Below are positions 38,000 through 47,995 of a DNA stretch of 49,366 nucleotides, in pieces. Each line of letters opens with the position of its first letter. The stretch's first letter is position 1. Under the pieces are notes generated by a model. That model searched no databases. It was not told the origin of the DNA and saw only the letters and a program-made list of their open reading frames with translations. A program made the translations under genes and the position numbers. Source of the stretch: Candidatus Zixiibacteriota bacterium (GTDB lineage Bacteria; Zixibacteria; MSB-5A5; GN15; PGXB01); contig DAOUVS010000002.1 of assembly GCA_030667525.1 (NCBI GenBank), forward strand, positions 1 through 49,366, in the 5' to 3' direction.

Positions 38000-39700
38000 T
38001 TATTTTTGTCGAAACAACTTATCTGATTGAGATAAAGACAATATCTCATATCGATCAACTTCTATATCATCAGGAAGCTTATCCCTGAGAACAGGTAATA
38101 TGTACTGGCAATTAACTTCAGCAACTATTTCGGTAAGAAGGCTATTGATTTGATTGCCGTGAATATTTTCAAACTGATCCTGAAGAATAAAATGCAAACA
38201 TTTAATATCATATGCATCAGCAAATTGAATATAGGCCAGATCAAAAGCCGCAATCTGACCCTTTTTCTTGCCCGTACCAAGGTTTCCGCTTAGGCTACTT
38301 ATCCTGAGTTGATATCCTCTATCCTCCTTATCTGCACTAAGAACAAATTGTTCTCCATAAAGTTTATTCGACATCTCAGAAAAATATTTGTTAAACTCCG
38401 CAACTCTTTTTTGTATTATGCCATCTTTGGATGCAATTCCGGCATTGATTTCATTCAATTCTGTACTAATTTCATCCAATCGAGCTTCCGAATATTTCCA
38501 CAATCTTCTTTGTTCTTCAATAGTACCCTTCTTCTCATGAGCCTTGCTTATGTCAGCGATAATTCCTTGTAGTTCATCTACAACGCCTAATTTGTTAAGC
38601 TCCCTAGCAAGTTTCTTCTCTTGTGCCAAAAGCTCTGAAACTTTCCTTTTTGTGGCCGCAAGTTCTGACTCAAGAGTCGGGATTTCATTTGTAATATATT
38701 CCATTTTCATTTTTATCATTAGATTGTGAAACTTTATTGTATCTTCAAATGACTTTTGAAGTTCAGGAATTAAAAATTTGGCTTCCTTATACATTGCCAT
38801 AATTTGTTGGCCCTTAACCGAACTTACTTCATTTTCGAGTTCTGTCTTGCTCGCTGCTATTAAGTCTCTACGAAGTTCCATGCTGCTCAAAGATGTAGAC
38901 AGTTTGTTAATTTGAAATTTTATCCGGTTAAGTTTTTCAAAATCTTGCTCGTATTTCTTATTAACACAAAAACTATTTTTTTTCTCCGTTAAATCATCGA
39001 TGGTTCTTTTCACAACGATTAATGATTGCTCCAATTGAGAAAGTGTCACCTCTCGTTTTAGTCTATTAAGAAGATTATTTTCTATCGTTTGATCTCGAAG
39101 AAGCTGTTGTTTTCGCGCACTAGTATCTAATTCGATACCAAGCCAAAATAAATAAAGTGATTCATATTCTTCAACTGTTGTGAATGGATTCAGTACCTTC
39201 ACTGCAAAAGCAATCCTATTATTTTCATCTCTAATATTCTTTGCTATTATTTGTTTCAGTTTTGGTTTCTCATGAGTTGATGCGAAAATGAGTTCTTTAA
39301 GATTATTTTGAAACTCACTTACTTTCTGCTTTTCACCATTGATTTCAAGTATTTTGTCCTTTTGACTGAGGAAATTCCTTCTTATTTCAATCTCACGCGA
39401 TCTTGGCGACTCCAAATCATCCTTTAACGTCATGGAGATTATGATATTATTATTCTTAAGGAACCGCTCTATTTGAGTATTGGTTTTTTCCTTAAACTCG
39501 GGATCCTTATATATGTTCTTACCGTCACCACCAAAGCAATAGTAGATAAGCCTCAACACTGTTGTTTTGCCTACATTGTTCCCAGACTCCCTTCTGTCGA
39601 TAGTTTTGGTTTCATCGATGATAAGATTAAGGCCTTTGTGAAATTGAATATCCCTTATTAGTTCAAGTCCATTACTAATTGTTAGTTTTTTTAGAAACAT
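38000..39700 (-). CDS. SMC/RecN-like P-loop ATPase, DUF2326-type; putative ABC-3C system ATPase
   Basis: KGLNLIIDETKTIDRRESGNNVGKTTVLRLIYYCFGG Walker A near the N-terminus; long coiled coil; C-terminal IAAFDLAYIQFADAYDIKCLHFILQDQFENIHGNQINSLLTEI Walker B/D-loop-like region. Confidence 0.78.
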   Translation of the reverse strand: MFLKKLTISNGLELIRDIQFHKGLNLIIDETKTIDRRESGNNVGKTTVLRLIYYCFGGDGKNIYKDPEFKEKTNTQIERFLKNNNIIISMTLKDDLESPRSREIEIRRNFLSQKDKILEINGEKQKVSEFQNNLKELIFASTHEKPKLKQIIAKNIRDENNRIAFAVKVLNPFTTVEEYESLYLFWLGIELDTSARKQQLLRDQTIENNLLNRLKREVTLSQLEQSLIVVKRTIDDLTEKKNSFCVNKKYEQDFEKLNRIKFQINKLSTSLSSMELRRDLIAASKTELENEVSSVKGQQIMAMYKEAKFLIPELQKSFEDTIKFHNLMIKMKMEYITNEIPTLESELAATKRKVSELLAQEKKLARELNKLGVVDELQGIIADISKAHEKKGTIEEQRRLWKYSEARLDEISTELNEINAGIASKDGIIQKRVAEFNKYFSEMSNKLYGEQFVLSADKEDRGYQLRISSLSGNLGTGKKKGQIAAFDLAYIQFADAYDIKCLHFILQDQFENIHGNQINSLLTEIVAEVNCQYILPVLRDKLPDDIEVDRYEILSLSQSDKLFRQK

Positions 39701-39921
39701 TTTACTATACGTCCTTTGTCATTAGTAACCGCACCAAGAAGAAATAGCCAGTCGAGAGTAAGAATAAACGCATTCATAGAGATGGTCTTATGTTTATTCA
39801 TTTGCTCAAATACATCAAACACATTAATGGGCCCGTCAGGTGAGTATTTCAGGACTTCAAGAAGTAAAGCGCCCAAGTGGTAAATTTGTCTCTCAGGCTT
39901 AATGTCTTTTCCTATTATCAT
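39691..39921 (-). CDS. Small ABC-3C middle-component-like protein (MC6-like, 76 aa)
   Basis: MIIGKDIKPERQIYHLGALLLEVLKYSPDGPINVFDVFEQMNKHKTISMNAFILTLDWLFLLGAVTNDKGRIVKCF; overlaps both neighbours. Size, position and winged-helix-like sequence fit MC6; name by recollection. Confidence 0.65.
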   Translation of the reverse strand: MIIGKDIKPERQIYHLGALLLEVLKYSPDGPINVFDVFEQMNKHKTISMNAFILTLDWLFLLGAVTNDKGRIVKCF

Positions 39922-40745
39922 ACCGACGGAGGCTCTTCTAGTATCTTACACCGCATGAAAGCATCAACCATTATAACGGTTACGCCAAACGAAATATCGT
40001 CTGATGAATTATTATTACTTTTTTCAGCCATGATTAATAACTTTTCCTGAACATCTTCAATAATATTGTCAGCATTATCCCTAATTATTTGCATGGGATT
40101 TTCATGGTTCTCGATATACTTCCCCTTTGTTTCAATATATATACGCTCTATGTTGCGCAATAGATTTGCCTTTTTGAACGATCCTTGTTCTTCCAGTGTC
40201 TGATACAAAGAATTGACTTTTGTATAGAATACTTTGTAGTCATCAATTAGCGCCTTATTTCGCTTTATGTCGTTATGGTTGATTTTCGCATTTATATCGA
40301 ATGCTACCATACCAGTTGATGGGCTTATCTCTTCAGAATCAAACTCAATTTCTGAAATAGCGGTGATTACAGTATTTAACAATAACGGGTGTTCATTGAA
40401 GAAACTGTAAGTTATTGTCGATTCGTGTTGCTTTTTCCAATCTTTAAGAACCTTAACAGGATATTTGGTTTCGTTATCTTTATTGTCAAACATTCTATGG
40501 CATTCGTCGCAAAGCAAAATAAGATTGTCAAAATGTCTTCGTTGATCATCATCCATATTAGGATTCCATCTCAAGCCATCCGCGGAAGCGGCTTCAATAT
40601 GGCAAATCTTGCTGATAATAGTTTTGCCATCTCTTGCTATTAAGGGCCGATTACAATCGGGTGCCGCACACTGATTGCCTGAAAGGGTGTGAAGCCTTTT
40701 AATTGTAGAAGGTTTATATTGTCTTGCTTTAGATTCTGAAGCCAT
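39918..40745 (-). CDS. HNH nuclease-fused third component of a putative ABC-3C system (CTD10-like)
   Basis: SGNQCAAPDCNRPLIARDGKTIISKICHIEAASADGLRWNPNMDDDQRRHFDNLILLCDECHRMFD HNH motif at the N-terminus; C-terminal region of about 150 aa is helical with no obvious nuclease motif. Confidence 0.72.
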   Translation of the reverse strand: MASESKARQYKPSTIKRLHTLSGNQCAAPDCNRPLIARDGKTIISKICHIEAASADGLRWNPNMDDDQRRHFDNLILLCDECHRMFDNKDNETKYPVKVLKDWKKQHESTITYSFFNEHPLLLNTVITAISEIEFDSEEISPSTGMVAFDINAKINHNDIKRNKALIDDYKVFYTKVNSLYQTLEEQGSFKKANLLRNIERIYIETKGKYIENHENPMQIIRDNADNIIEDVQEKLLIMAEKSNNNSSDDISFGVTVIMVDAFMRCKILEEPPSV

Positions 40746-40899
40746 GCAATTTTAATCCTATAGATTGCCGATTTCAGATAAATTAATCTTTATATACCGA
40801 ACACTAATCAATATCTATTGACGGCAATTTACCCTATCAAATAGCCAATGTCAATAAGAACAATGGTCATGCAGCAAAAATGTGATATTGTAAGCCAAA

Positions 40900-41560
40900 T
40901 GGGCTGCGAAAATTCTATTATTTTCCCTACCAAACCAATGTTGATTCTATCCGCACCTATCTGTATATGACCGATTATGAAAATACAGGAAATTATCGAC
41001 GAGGTTCAACCGATTAGCCAAAAAACTTTTTATAGGCAAAACGAACCCATTTTCGTTGTAATTATATGAGAGTGTTTAGGCCGGGTGGCCCACAATTTAT
41101 TGTGGGTTTCTAAACAATTTCTCCACCAAACCAATGTTGATTCTATCCGCACCATTTCGTATATGAGTGATTATACGAATATTAGAATTGCATTTTCGCT
41201 ATCAACTTGATAGTCAAATGTCAAAAAAAACGGAACGAACCCATTTTTGTGATTCTGTCAGGAATCGGTTCCAAATGCTACGGAAAATGCGAAAAAACAT
41301 AAAAACGGAAAAGCGCCTGTCCTTCGAAGGAGGGAACCCATTTTGCTGTAACGAATAGTGGTGAAACCACTTATATCGGATTTTTGTCCTCATAAAAGCC
41401 TCTCGGTACAAAATTTTGTAGTAAATTTGTCGAAACCCTGCGGGATTTCGACCTACGGGAATTGTCAGGAGCGCAGGGCTCCTGACCTACTGGAAAATAA
41501 AAATATGACGAAACACCCGTCCGCCGTAGGAGGAAAGCCATTTTGCTGGATCGCTTGAAA
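40900..41560. repeat. Degenerate intergenic repeat region (direct repeats and hairpins)
   Basis: 29-bp identical accaaaccaatgttgattctatccgcacc at 40929-40957 and 41125-41153; four (gaac)ccatttt boxes at 41047, 41241, 41338 and 41538; hairpins at 41089-41106, 41429-41452 and 41464-41486. Confidence 0.75.
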
Positions 41561-41712
41561 GTAGATAACTTACAAAGAAAAATTGGCAAATTTAATACTC
41601 AGGGAACCATCTGGCTTGGATAATTGTTTAACAACAAAAGACCTTAAAAAATTGTTTTTGTTGACTTCGGAGCCAATAAATTACTTTCTTTTGAAAGTAT
41701 CGGGGAAATTAA

Positions 41713-41967
41713 ATGGAAATTAATATCTTATACCCAAAAGGCAAGTCCGGAAACCTCAAGACAGCTACTTTTGTCAAAAAAGCGGTGCAGAATCTTGGTA
41801 TCAGTGCCAGAATTACGGAGCAGAAGACAGGGACGTCTGTTCCCCGTATTGTTGTTGACGGTTTTGATCTGATGACCGGTTTTGAACCCGAAAAAAACGG
41901 CACAATCGAATTGTCATACGAAGTAATTGAAAAAGCTTTGGAACGTTCCGCCTGGACCAACTATTAA
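41713..41967 (+). CDS. Small hypothetical protein
   Basis: 84 aa MEINILYPKGKSGNLKTATFVKKAVQNLGISARITEQKTGTSVPRIVVDGFDLMTG; possible thioredoxin-like fold but no CxxC. Confidence 0.6.
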   Translation: MEINILYPKGKSGNLKTATFVKKAVQNLGISARITEQKTGTSVPRIVVDGFDLMTGFEPEKNGTIELSYEVIEKALERSAWTNY

Positions 41968-42029
41968 TCGATTTTGATACACCGCTTTATTTTTGCGATT
42001 GTACCTAAAGAAAAATATTGTCTTTGGTT

Positions 42030-42509
42030 TTAATCGTCGATCTTGAATTTTATGTCAGATTTTTCTTCATATCTGATTTCGTCAACCGCTTCTTCGCGAT
42101 TAACTCCGGCATAAAGTCTATCAGGTGCATTAAATATAATGCCTTCAACTTCACCTATATTTTTATAAGCATGCACCACCCCGGGCGGAATGATTATTTT
42201 CACAACCGCATTTTCTTCGGTTTCAAAAGAGAAAAAATCGCCATACGTTTCTGATTCCGGACGATTGTCCCATAAGTACATTTTAAACTTAGACAAACCA
42301 AAAAAACAGATATAGTCGGTTTGGAACCGATGTTCATGCGGCCCGCGTGCCACTCCCGGTTTGGTCATCGAGAGATAACTCATCACCGGATATTTTCCGT
42401 CTTTGATCTCATCCTGACGGAAAAACTCACAGAGCCAGCCCCGCTCATCAGAAAACTTTTGAGGTTCTCTGATCTCGACATCCTTTATGTTACATTTAAT
42501 CTGTATCAA
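42030..42509 (-). CDS. dTDP-4-dehydrorhamnose 3,5-epimerase-like cupin protein
   Basis: FSDERGWLCEFFRQDE...GVARGPHEHRFQTDYICFFGLSKFKMYLWDNR...IIIPPGVVHAYKNIGEVEGIIFNAPDRLY; ATGA overlap with rmlD. Confidence 0.78.
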   Translation of the reverse strand: MIQIKCNIKDVEIREPQKFSDERGWLCEFFRQDEIKDGKYPVMSYLSMTKPGVARGPHEHRFQTDYICFFGLSKFKMYLWDNRPESETYGDFFSFETEENAVVKIIIPPGVVHAYKNIGEVEGIIFNAPDRLYAGVNREEAVDEIRYEEKSDIKFKIDD

Positions 42510-43390
42510 TCTTCCTTATGCACCATCAAAAATTCTCTAATCGCCTCTTTATAGCTGCGCATCTCCGAAAGTCCCAACTCGTTTAATCGCTTATTTTCAA
42601 GATCGGTTCTTTCGGGACGTTTCGCTTTCATCGGGACATCTGATCTTTTAACCAAATTCATCTCTATATCCCAGGAAAGCTCCTCAAAAATATTTTCAGA
42701 CAGTTTATATTTTGAAGCCTGTCCAATTGAGGCGGCATGAATAATTCCGGTAAGCTTTTTTTCTATGATAACTTTTGTCTGATCGGCAATATCAACTGTC
42801 CAGGTTGGACAACTGAACTGATCCCCGACAACTTTTAGAACTTCGTAAGGTTCATTTTTAAGTTTAGCTCGATGTTGCGTCAATGCGGAGTGAATCACGC
42901 TGGTGACAAAACAATCTTTGGCGGTTCCATACAGCCATGAGATTCGCATAATAGCGGCATTGTCAAGAATATCGAGAACATGCTGTTCACCTTCAAGTTT
43001 GCTGCGGCCATAGTTGTTTATCGGATTCGGCTTATCATCCTCGGTATAGGCCGAACCTTTGGTTCCGTCAAAAACATAATCGGTGGAATAAAAAATCATT
43101 TTTGCACCGATATTTTTGCAGACGGTCGCGATATTTTTTGTGCCGATAGCATTTACGGCAAAAGCTTTCTCTTTTTGTTCCTCGCACCCGTCAACATCAG
43201 CCCAGGCGGCAGCGTGAAGAACCACCTCCGGTTTCATGCGATCCAAGAAAGAGGCGGTCTCATCATAATTCTGTATGTCAAAATTGGCCGTTGCGACTCC
43301 CATCGCCCGGTAATCCTGTTTTAAAACAGCCATTAAATCGACGCCCAAAAGTCCGGTTGCCCCGGTTATCAATATTTTATCGTTCACCAT
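42506..43390 (-). CDS. rmlD: dTDP-4-dehydrorhamnose reductase
   Basis: ILITGATGLLGVDLMAVLKQDY...KMIFYSTDYVFDGTKGSAYTEDDKPNPINNYGRSKLEGE. Confidence 0.92.
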   Translation of the reverse strand: MVNDKILITGATGLLGVDLMAVLKQDYRAMGVATANFDIQNYDETASFLDRMKPEVVLHAAAWADVDGCEEQKEKAFAVNAIGTKNIATVCKNIGAKMIFYSTDYVFDGTKGSAYTEDDKPNPINNYGRSKLEGEQHVLDILDNAAIMRISWLYGTAKDCFVTSVIHSALTQHRAKLKNEPYEVLKVVGDQFSCPTWTVDIADQTKVIIEKKLTGIIHAASIGQASKYKLSENIFEELSWDIEMNLVKRSDVPMKAKRPERTDLENKRLNELGLSEMRSYKEAIREFLMVHKED

Positions 43391-44252
43391 CTACCTCTTT
43401 TATAATCTCAAGGAGATACTCCTTGTATGAATTATTTGCCATCTCATCGGCCAGTTTTGTAATTTGTGTTCTATCAATAAATTTCATTCGATAGGCGATT
43501 TCCTCAAGGCAGGCAACTTTTAATCCCTGACGCTTTTCAATCGTCGCGATAAAATTACTGGCCGCCAGCATACTTTCGGATGTCCCGGTGTCGAGCCAGG
43601 CCAAACCTCGCCCAAGTTTGACTACTTGAAGTTTGTTTTTTTCCAAATATTTCCTATTAACATCGCTGATCTCATACTCACCCCGTTTTGACAGTTTCAA
43701 TTCCCGGGCGAATTTGGGGGCCTCGCTGTCAAACATATATAATCCAGTTACCACATAGTTTGATTTGGGAACATCCGGTTTTTCTTCGATAGAGATAGCA
43801 TGACCCTTATTATCAAATTCTAGGACTCCATACCGTTTGGGGTCATTGATATAATAACTGAAAATTCTGGCACCGTTTTTAAAATTATAAGATTTCTTTA
43901 GAAATCGATAATCACCATAGAAAATATTATCACCCAAAATTAACGTAACATTGCCGTCACCTATAAAATCTTCGCCAATAATCAGTGCCTGCGCGATACC
44001 TTCCGGCTTTTCCTGTACCGCATAACTGATAGTTAATCCCAACCTGGATCCATCGCCAAAGAGACTTTTAAACTGCGGTAGATCTTTTGGAGTTGATATC
44101 AGCAAAATTTCTTTGATACCGATAAGCATCAAGGTTGACAGCGGATAATATATCATCGGTTTATCATAAATCGGCAAAAGCTGCTTGCTGATGATCTGCG
44201 TAATCGGAAAAAGCCGACTGCCATTTCCTCCGGCCAGAATAATACCTTTCAT
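43377..44252 (-). CDS. rmlA: Glucose-1-phosphate thymidylyltransferase
   Basis: MKGIILAGGNGSRLFPITQIISKQLLPIYDKPMIYYPLSTLMLIGIKEILLISTP. Confidence 0.95.
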   Translation of the reverse strand: MKGIILAGGNGSRLFPITQIISKQLLPIYDKPMIYYPLSTLMLIGIKEILLISTPKDLPQFKSLFGDGSRLGLTISYAVQEKPEGIAQALIIGEDFIGDGNVTLILGDNIFYGDYRFLKKSYNFKNGARIFSYYINDPKRYGVLEFDNKGHAISIEEKPDVPKSNYVVTGLYMFDSEAPKFARELKLSKRGEYEISDVNRKYLEKNKLQVVKLGRGLAWLDTGTSESMLAASNFIATIEKRQGLKVACLEEIAYRMKFIDRTQITKLADEMANNSYKEYLLEIIKEVDGER

Positions 44253-44279
44253 CGTTGCACCATAATAAATAGCAGGCCT

Positions 44280-45371
44280 TTAGCGATTTGTATAGGTCTC
44301 TTCATAATATTTAAGATAGCGGCCGTTAATACAGCTTTCCATCCATTCCAGATTGTTAAGATACCATTTGACCGTTTTTACTAAGGCATCGTCGAAACTA
44401 TATTCTGTTTGCCAGCCTAATTGAGTCTCGATAAAACTCGGGTCAATTGCATACCGCCGGTCATGTCCGGGACGATCCTTAACAAACGCAATCAATTTTT
44501 CCCGCGGTTCGCCCGGTTCGTCGCTATGAGTATCATCGATAATACGGCAGATTCTTTTTACCAAATCAATATTTTTGATTTCATTACGGCCGCCGATATT
44601 ATAAGTTTTACCAGATAACCCGTTATGAAAGGCGAGATCAATCGCGCGGCAATTATCTTCCACATAAAGCCAATCGCGAATATTTAACCCGTCTCCGTAC
44701 ACCGGAATCGGTTTCCCGGCCAAAGCGTTCCTTATCACCAGCGGAATTAGTTTTTCCGGAAATTGGAATGGCCCAAAACAGTTAGCGCTATTAGTGACGA
44801 TGCTATTTAAGCCATAAGTTTTATTGTAGGCTCTAATCAGATAATCGGCTCCCGCTTTGGTGGCAGAATAAGGAGAATTTGGTCGATATGGCGATTCCTC
44901 GGTGAACTTTCCGGGTCCATCAAGAGTTCCGAAAACTTCATCGGTGGAGACATTATGAAATCGGAGGCATCGCCTCTTTTCCATTTTTGTTCGGACTAAT
45001 TCCAATAAGTTGAAAGTGCCACAAATATTAGTAGCAACAAACTTGGCTGGATTGGAAATTGATTGATCAACATGGGTTTCGGCGGCGAGATGAATAATAT
45101 CGGTGATATCATATTTATTAATGCAGTTTTCAACCGCGTTATAATCACAGATATCTATTTTTTCAAAACGGTAATTTTGGTCGCTTTCGATTGATTTAAG
45201 TGATAAAAGATTACCCGCATAAGTCAAACAGTCAATATTAACAAAAAGATATTGAGAATATTTAGGGACCATATACAAAAGCAGATTGGCGCCGATAAAT
45301 CCGGCCCCGCCGGTTACCGCGATTCTTTTTTCAAATTTGTTAAAATCGTCTTTTATCATTTTATTATCCAA
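44280..45371 (-). CDS. rmlB: dTDP-glucose 4,6-dehydratase
   Basis: IAVTGGAGFIGANLLLYMV...HLAAETHVDQSISNPAKFVATNICGTFNLLE...VSTDEVFGTL...PYSATKAGADYLIRAYNKTYGL. Confidence 0.95.
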   Translation of the reverse strand: MDNKMIKDDFNKFEKRIAVTGGAGFIGANLLLYMVPKYSQYLFVNIDCLTYAGNLLSLKSIESDQNYRFEKIDICDYNAVENCINKYDITDIIHLAAETHVDQSISNPAKFVATNICGTFNLLELVRTKMEKRRCLRFHNVSTDEVFGTLDGPGKFTEESPYRPNSPYSATKAGADYLIRAYNKTYGLNSIVTNSANCFGPFQFPEKLIPLVIRNALAGKPIPVYGDGLNIRDWLYVEDNCRAIDLAFHNGLSGKTYNIGGRNEIKNIDLVKRICRIIDDTHSDEPGEPREKLIAFVKDRPGHDRRYAIDPSFIETQLGWQTEYSFDDALVKTVKWYLNNLEWMESCINGRYLKYYEETYTNR

Positions 45372-45480
45372 TAAATCTGGCCTAATATAAGATAATAACA
45401 GGTCTGGCGGGACAAGTCAATATCTGTTGCGAACAGATTGAACGATAATAATTTAATAATAATGCGCTAATTTGGGATAA

Positions 45481-46569
45481 TCAGTCTGAGGCTTGTTCTG
45501 AAACTGATGGATCTGCCGGAATTCTATTTTTTCTTTTGAGCAGAAGTCGATTAACCGCCGGAAAAGCTTTTGCAAGATCATCACTCAGCGTTCCAAAAGA
45601 ATCCTGGGTTGATTGATCGCTTACTCTTTTGAAGGCATCGGAGATAATAACAAAACCAAATGACAATATAAATGCGACCATACCTGATAAAATTATAATA
45701 AGTGATCGTTTGGGACCGCTTTTTAAAGTCGGCAGGGATGGTTGGTCAAGGACGCGAACAATCGGAACATCTTTCTGGACTGTCAGCCTGGCCATTTCAT
45801 ATTGTTCGCGTAGCAGCAGATATGTCTGGGAATTGATTTCGATATCCCGTTTATGGCGGCCGAGTTGCATCAATATTTCCGGGTCATTGCTGCCATACCA
45901 ATCCCGATTCGCTTTTTGAAACTCCTCGAGCGCTTTTTCTGATTCGGCCAGTATTTCGGCGCGGTCATTTAATTCACGTTCGAGATAAAGCTCACTTTCT
46001 TTAGCGTTGGAGCGGCGTATATTAAGGTTATAGTTTTCCAGTTCGGCCAATGTCTGGGTCAGTATTTGCTGTGAAAATTTTGGATACTCGGTGGTTATTG
46101 AAATATAAATTATGCCGGTTTCATTATCGGTGTTTACTTTTGTAATTTCGTCGAGAGCATCGCGAAGTCTTTCCGGTTTATCCTGATCAAAATATTCTTT
46201 CAACGTTATTTTTTCCGGACCATCTCCAAAATCGACCGTATATTGCTGCGTTATAATCGCGTCACGGACCTGATTGGAAATTAATACTTCAGGGAAAAGA
46301 GCCGATGAATTTTCATCCATATCCATACCGGAGCCACTAAAGCCGGCCAGCATTTTTAGAGCCGAAATATTGTCTTGCTTACCGGTAGGAAGAATTGAGG
46401 CATCGGAGCGGTATTGATTTGGTATTATCAAAACAATAATCAGGGACAGAATCATCACGCTGCCAACAATACCGGCGACCCAGCGGATATTTTTTACCAG
46501 GACGCGGCTGATATAAATCAACCCATTAATTATTTCATACTGATCAGAATTGTTATTTCTGTTATCCAT
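45481..46569 (-). CDS. Wzz/LPS chain-length determinant-like polysaccharide biosynthesis protein
   Basis: N- and C-terminal TM segments flanking coiled coil; IIVLIIPNQYRSDASILP; VPIVRVLDQPSLPTLKSGPKRSLIIILSGMVAFILS. Confidence 0.88.
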   Translation of the reverse strand: MDNRNNNSDQYEIINGLIYISRVLVKNIRWVAGIVGSVMILSLIIVLIIPNQYRSDASILPTGKQDNISALKMLAGFSGSGMDMDENSSALFPEVLISNQVRDAIITQQYTVDFGDGPEKITLKEYFDQDKPERLRDALDEITKVNTDNETGIIYISITTEYPKFSQQILTQTLAELENYNLNIRRSNAKESELYLERELNDRAEILAESEKALEEFQKANRDWYGSNDPEILMQLGRHKRDIEINSQTYLLLREQYEMARLTVQKDVPIVRVLDQPSLPTLKSGPKRSLIIILSGMVAFILSFGFVIISDAFKRVSDQSTQDSFGTLSDDLAKAFPAVNRLLLKRKNRIPADPSVSEQASD

Positions 46570-46673
46570 ACTATGTTTGAAACAGGTTTCTTTTTCTTTT
46601 CAAAATTACATTAATATAATTTAGTAAAATATGGCCTAAAGACCAGCATTATTTTTTCTGACTAATCAGAACC

Positions 46674-47903
46674 TTATTCGATAGATGCTTTTTTTTTGGC
46701 TTTCTCAGCGCTTGGATTCTCCGCTTTTCCGACTTCTCTGTCTTTTCTTAATCTGTACAAATCGTCAGGAGGAGAATTCTTCCGGCTCTTATTTTTGAAA
46801 TAGTTTTCATATTTATCGTCAACATACGATTTAAATTCGGATCGGAATCTATCAGCAGAAAATCTCAGAGCGTTCGCGCGAATCTCTTCAGGATCAAACT
46901 GATGTCTTATACTTTCAAAGCGCTCAACGATATCGACAATATCAGAAACAGTACGCTCATAAAAAAATATGCCGCTTTTACCTTCAACCACCGTTTCAAG
47001 TGCTCCACCGCGACCATAGGCAATAACCGGCGTTCCGCAAGCCTGAGCTTCAACCGGGACAATTCCAAAATCTTCCTCAGCGGCATAAATCAATGCTTTT
47101 GCCTGCTGCATATATTTTTTCAGTTCTGCACATGGCTGATAACCTAAAATAGAAACATTTGATCCCGCATTTTTTTTCACTCTGGCCATATCGGGACCAT
47201 CACCTATCACCACCAGTTTTTTATCAGGCATTTTTGAAAATGCTTCAACCACCAAACGGGTATTTTTGTAAGGTACCATCCGGCTAGCCATCAAATAAAA
47301 ATCTTCCTTATCAGTGTAAAGTGAATAGCATTCGGTATCAACCGGAGGGAAAATAACGGTTGAATTGCGCCGATAGGTCTTCTTGATACGGCTTGCAATA
47401 TAATCTGAGATAGCAATAAACTCGTCGACACCATTGGCGGTTCGACAATCCCACATTCTTATTTTATGCAAAATATATTTTGCGATCCAGCCTCTGAGAC
47501 CTTTGGTCAAACCTGCTTCCTGCAAATAGTGATGAGTCAAATCCCAGGCATATCTTATTGGTGAGTAGCACATGCATATATGAAGTTGATTGGGACCGGT
47601 AATAACTCCTTTGGCTACCGCATGATTGCTGGATATAATAAGGTCATATTCAGACATATCAAACTGCTCAATAGCAAGAGGCATAAATGGTAGAAAACTG
47701 CGATATTTTGTTTTGGCAAACGGGAATTTTTGTAAAAATGATGTCTTGACCGTTTTATTCTGGATAAAATCTCTTTTGCCCGCAGGAATAAAATCAAGCA
47801 GCGAATACAGATCTGCATCAGGATAGAGCTTGATAATCTCTTCCAGGACCCGCTCGGCACCAGAATATGTAATTAGCCAGTCATGTACTATCGCCGTTTT
47901 CAT
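46674..47903 (-). CDS. GT4-family glycosyltransferase
   Basis: MKTAIVHDWLITYSGAERVLEEI...YLMASRMVPYKNTRLVVEAFSKMPDKKLVVIGDGP...IYAAEEDFGIVPVEAQACGTPVIAYGRGGALETV. Confidence 0.92.
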   Translation of the reverse strand: MKTAIVHDWLITYSGAERVLEEIIKLYPDADLYSLLDFIPAGKRDFIQNKTVKTSFLQKFPFAKTKYRSFLPFMPLAIEQFDMSEYDLIISSNHAVAKGVITGPNQLHICMCYSPIRYAWDLTHHYLQEAGLTKGLRGWIAKYILHKIRMWDCRTANGVDEFIAISDYIASRIKKTYRRNSTVIFPPVDTECYSLYTDKEDFYLMASRMVPYKNTRLVVEAFSKMPDKKLVVIGDGPDMARVKKNAGSNVSILGYQPCAELKKYMQQAKALIYAAEEDFGIVPVEAQACGTPVIAYGRGGALETVVEGKSGIFFYERTVSDIVDIVERFESIRHQFDPEEIRANALRFSADRFRSEFKSYVDDKYENYFKNKSRKNSPPDDLYRLRKDREVGKAENPSAEKAKKKASIE

Positions 47904-47995
47904 AAAATCACAAAATCCCCACTAAATCATTATTATTCAGGTAATAAATGGCTCAATTGAATAAGGTCAAGCCCAAATCGTAGATTATTTTAATT

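Noticed and set aside
40929-41153. Possible CRISPR array from the 29-bp repeat
   Set aside because: Only two copies about 196 bp apart with partly conserved intervening sequence, no regular spacers and no cas genes.
41167-41589. Short ORFs of 60-72 aa in the repeat-rich spacer
   Set aside because: Overlap hairpins and direct repeats; shared tails reflect DNA repeats rather than a protein family I can support.
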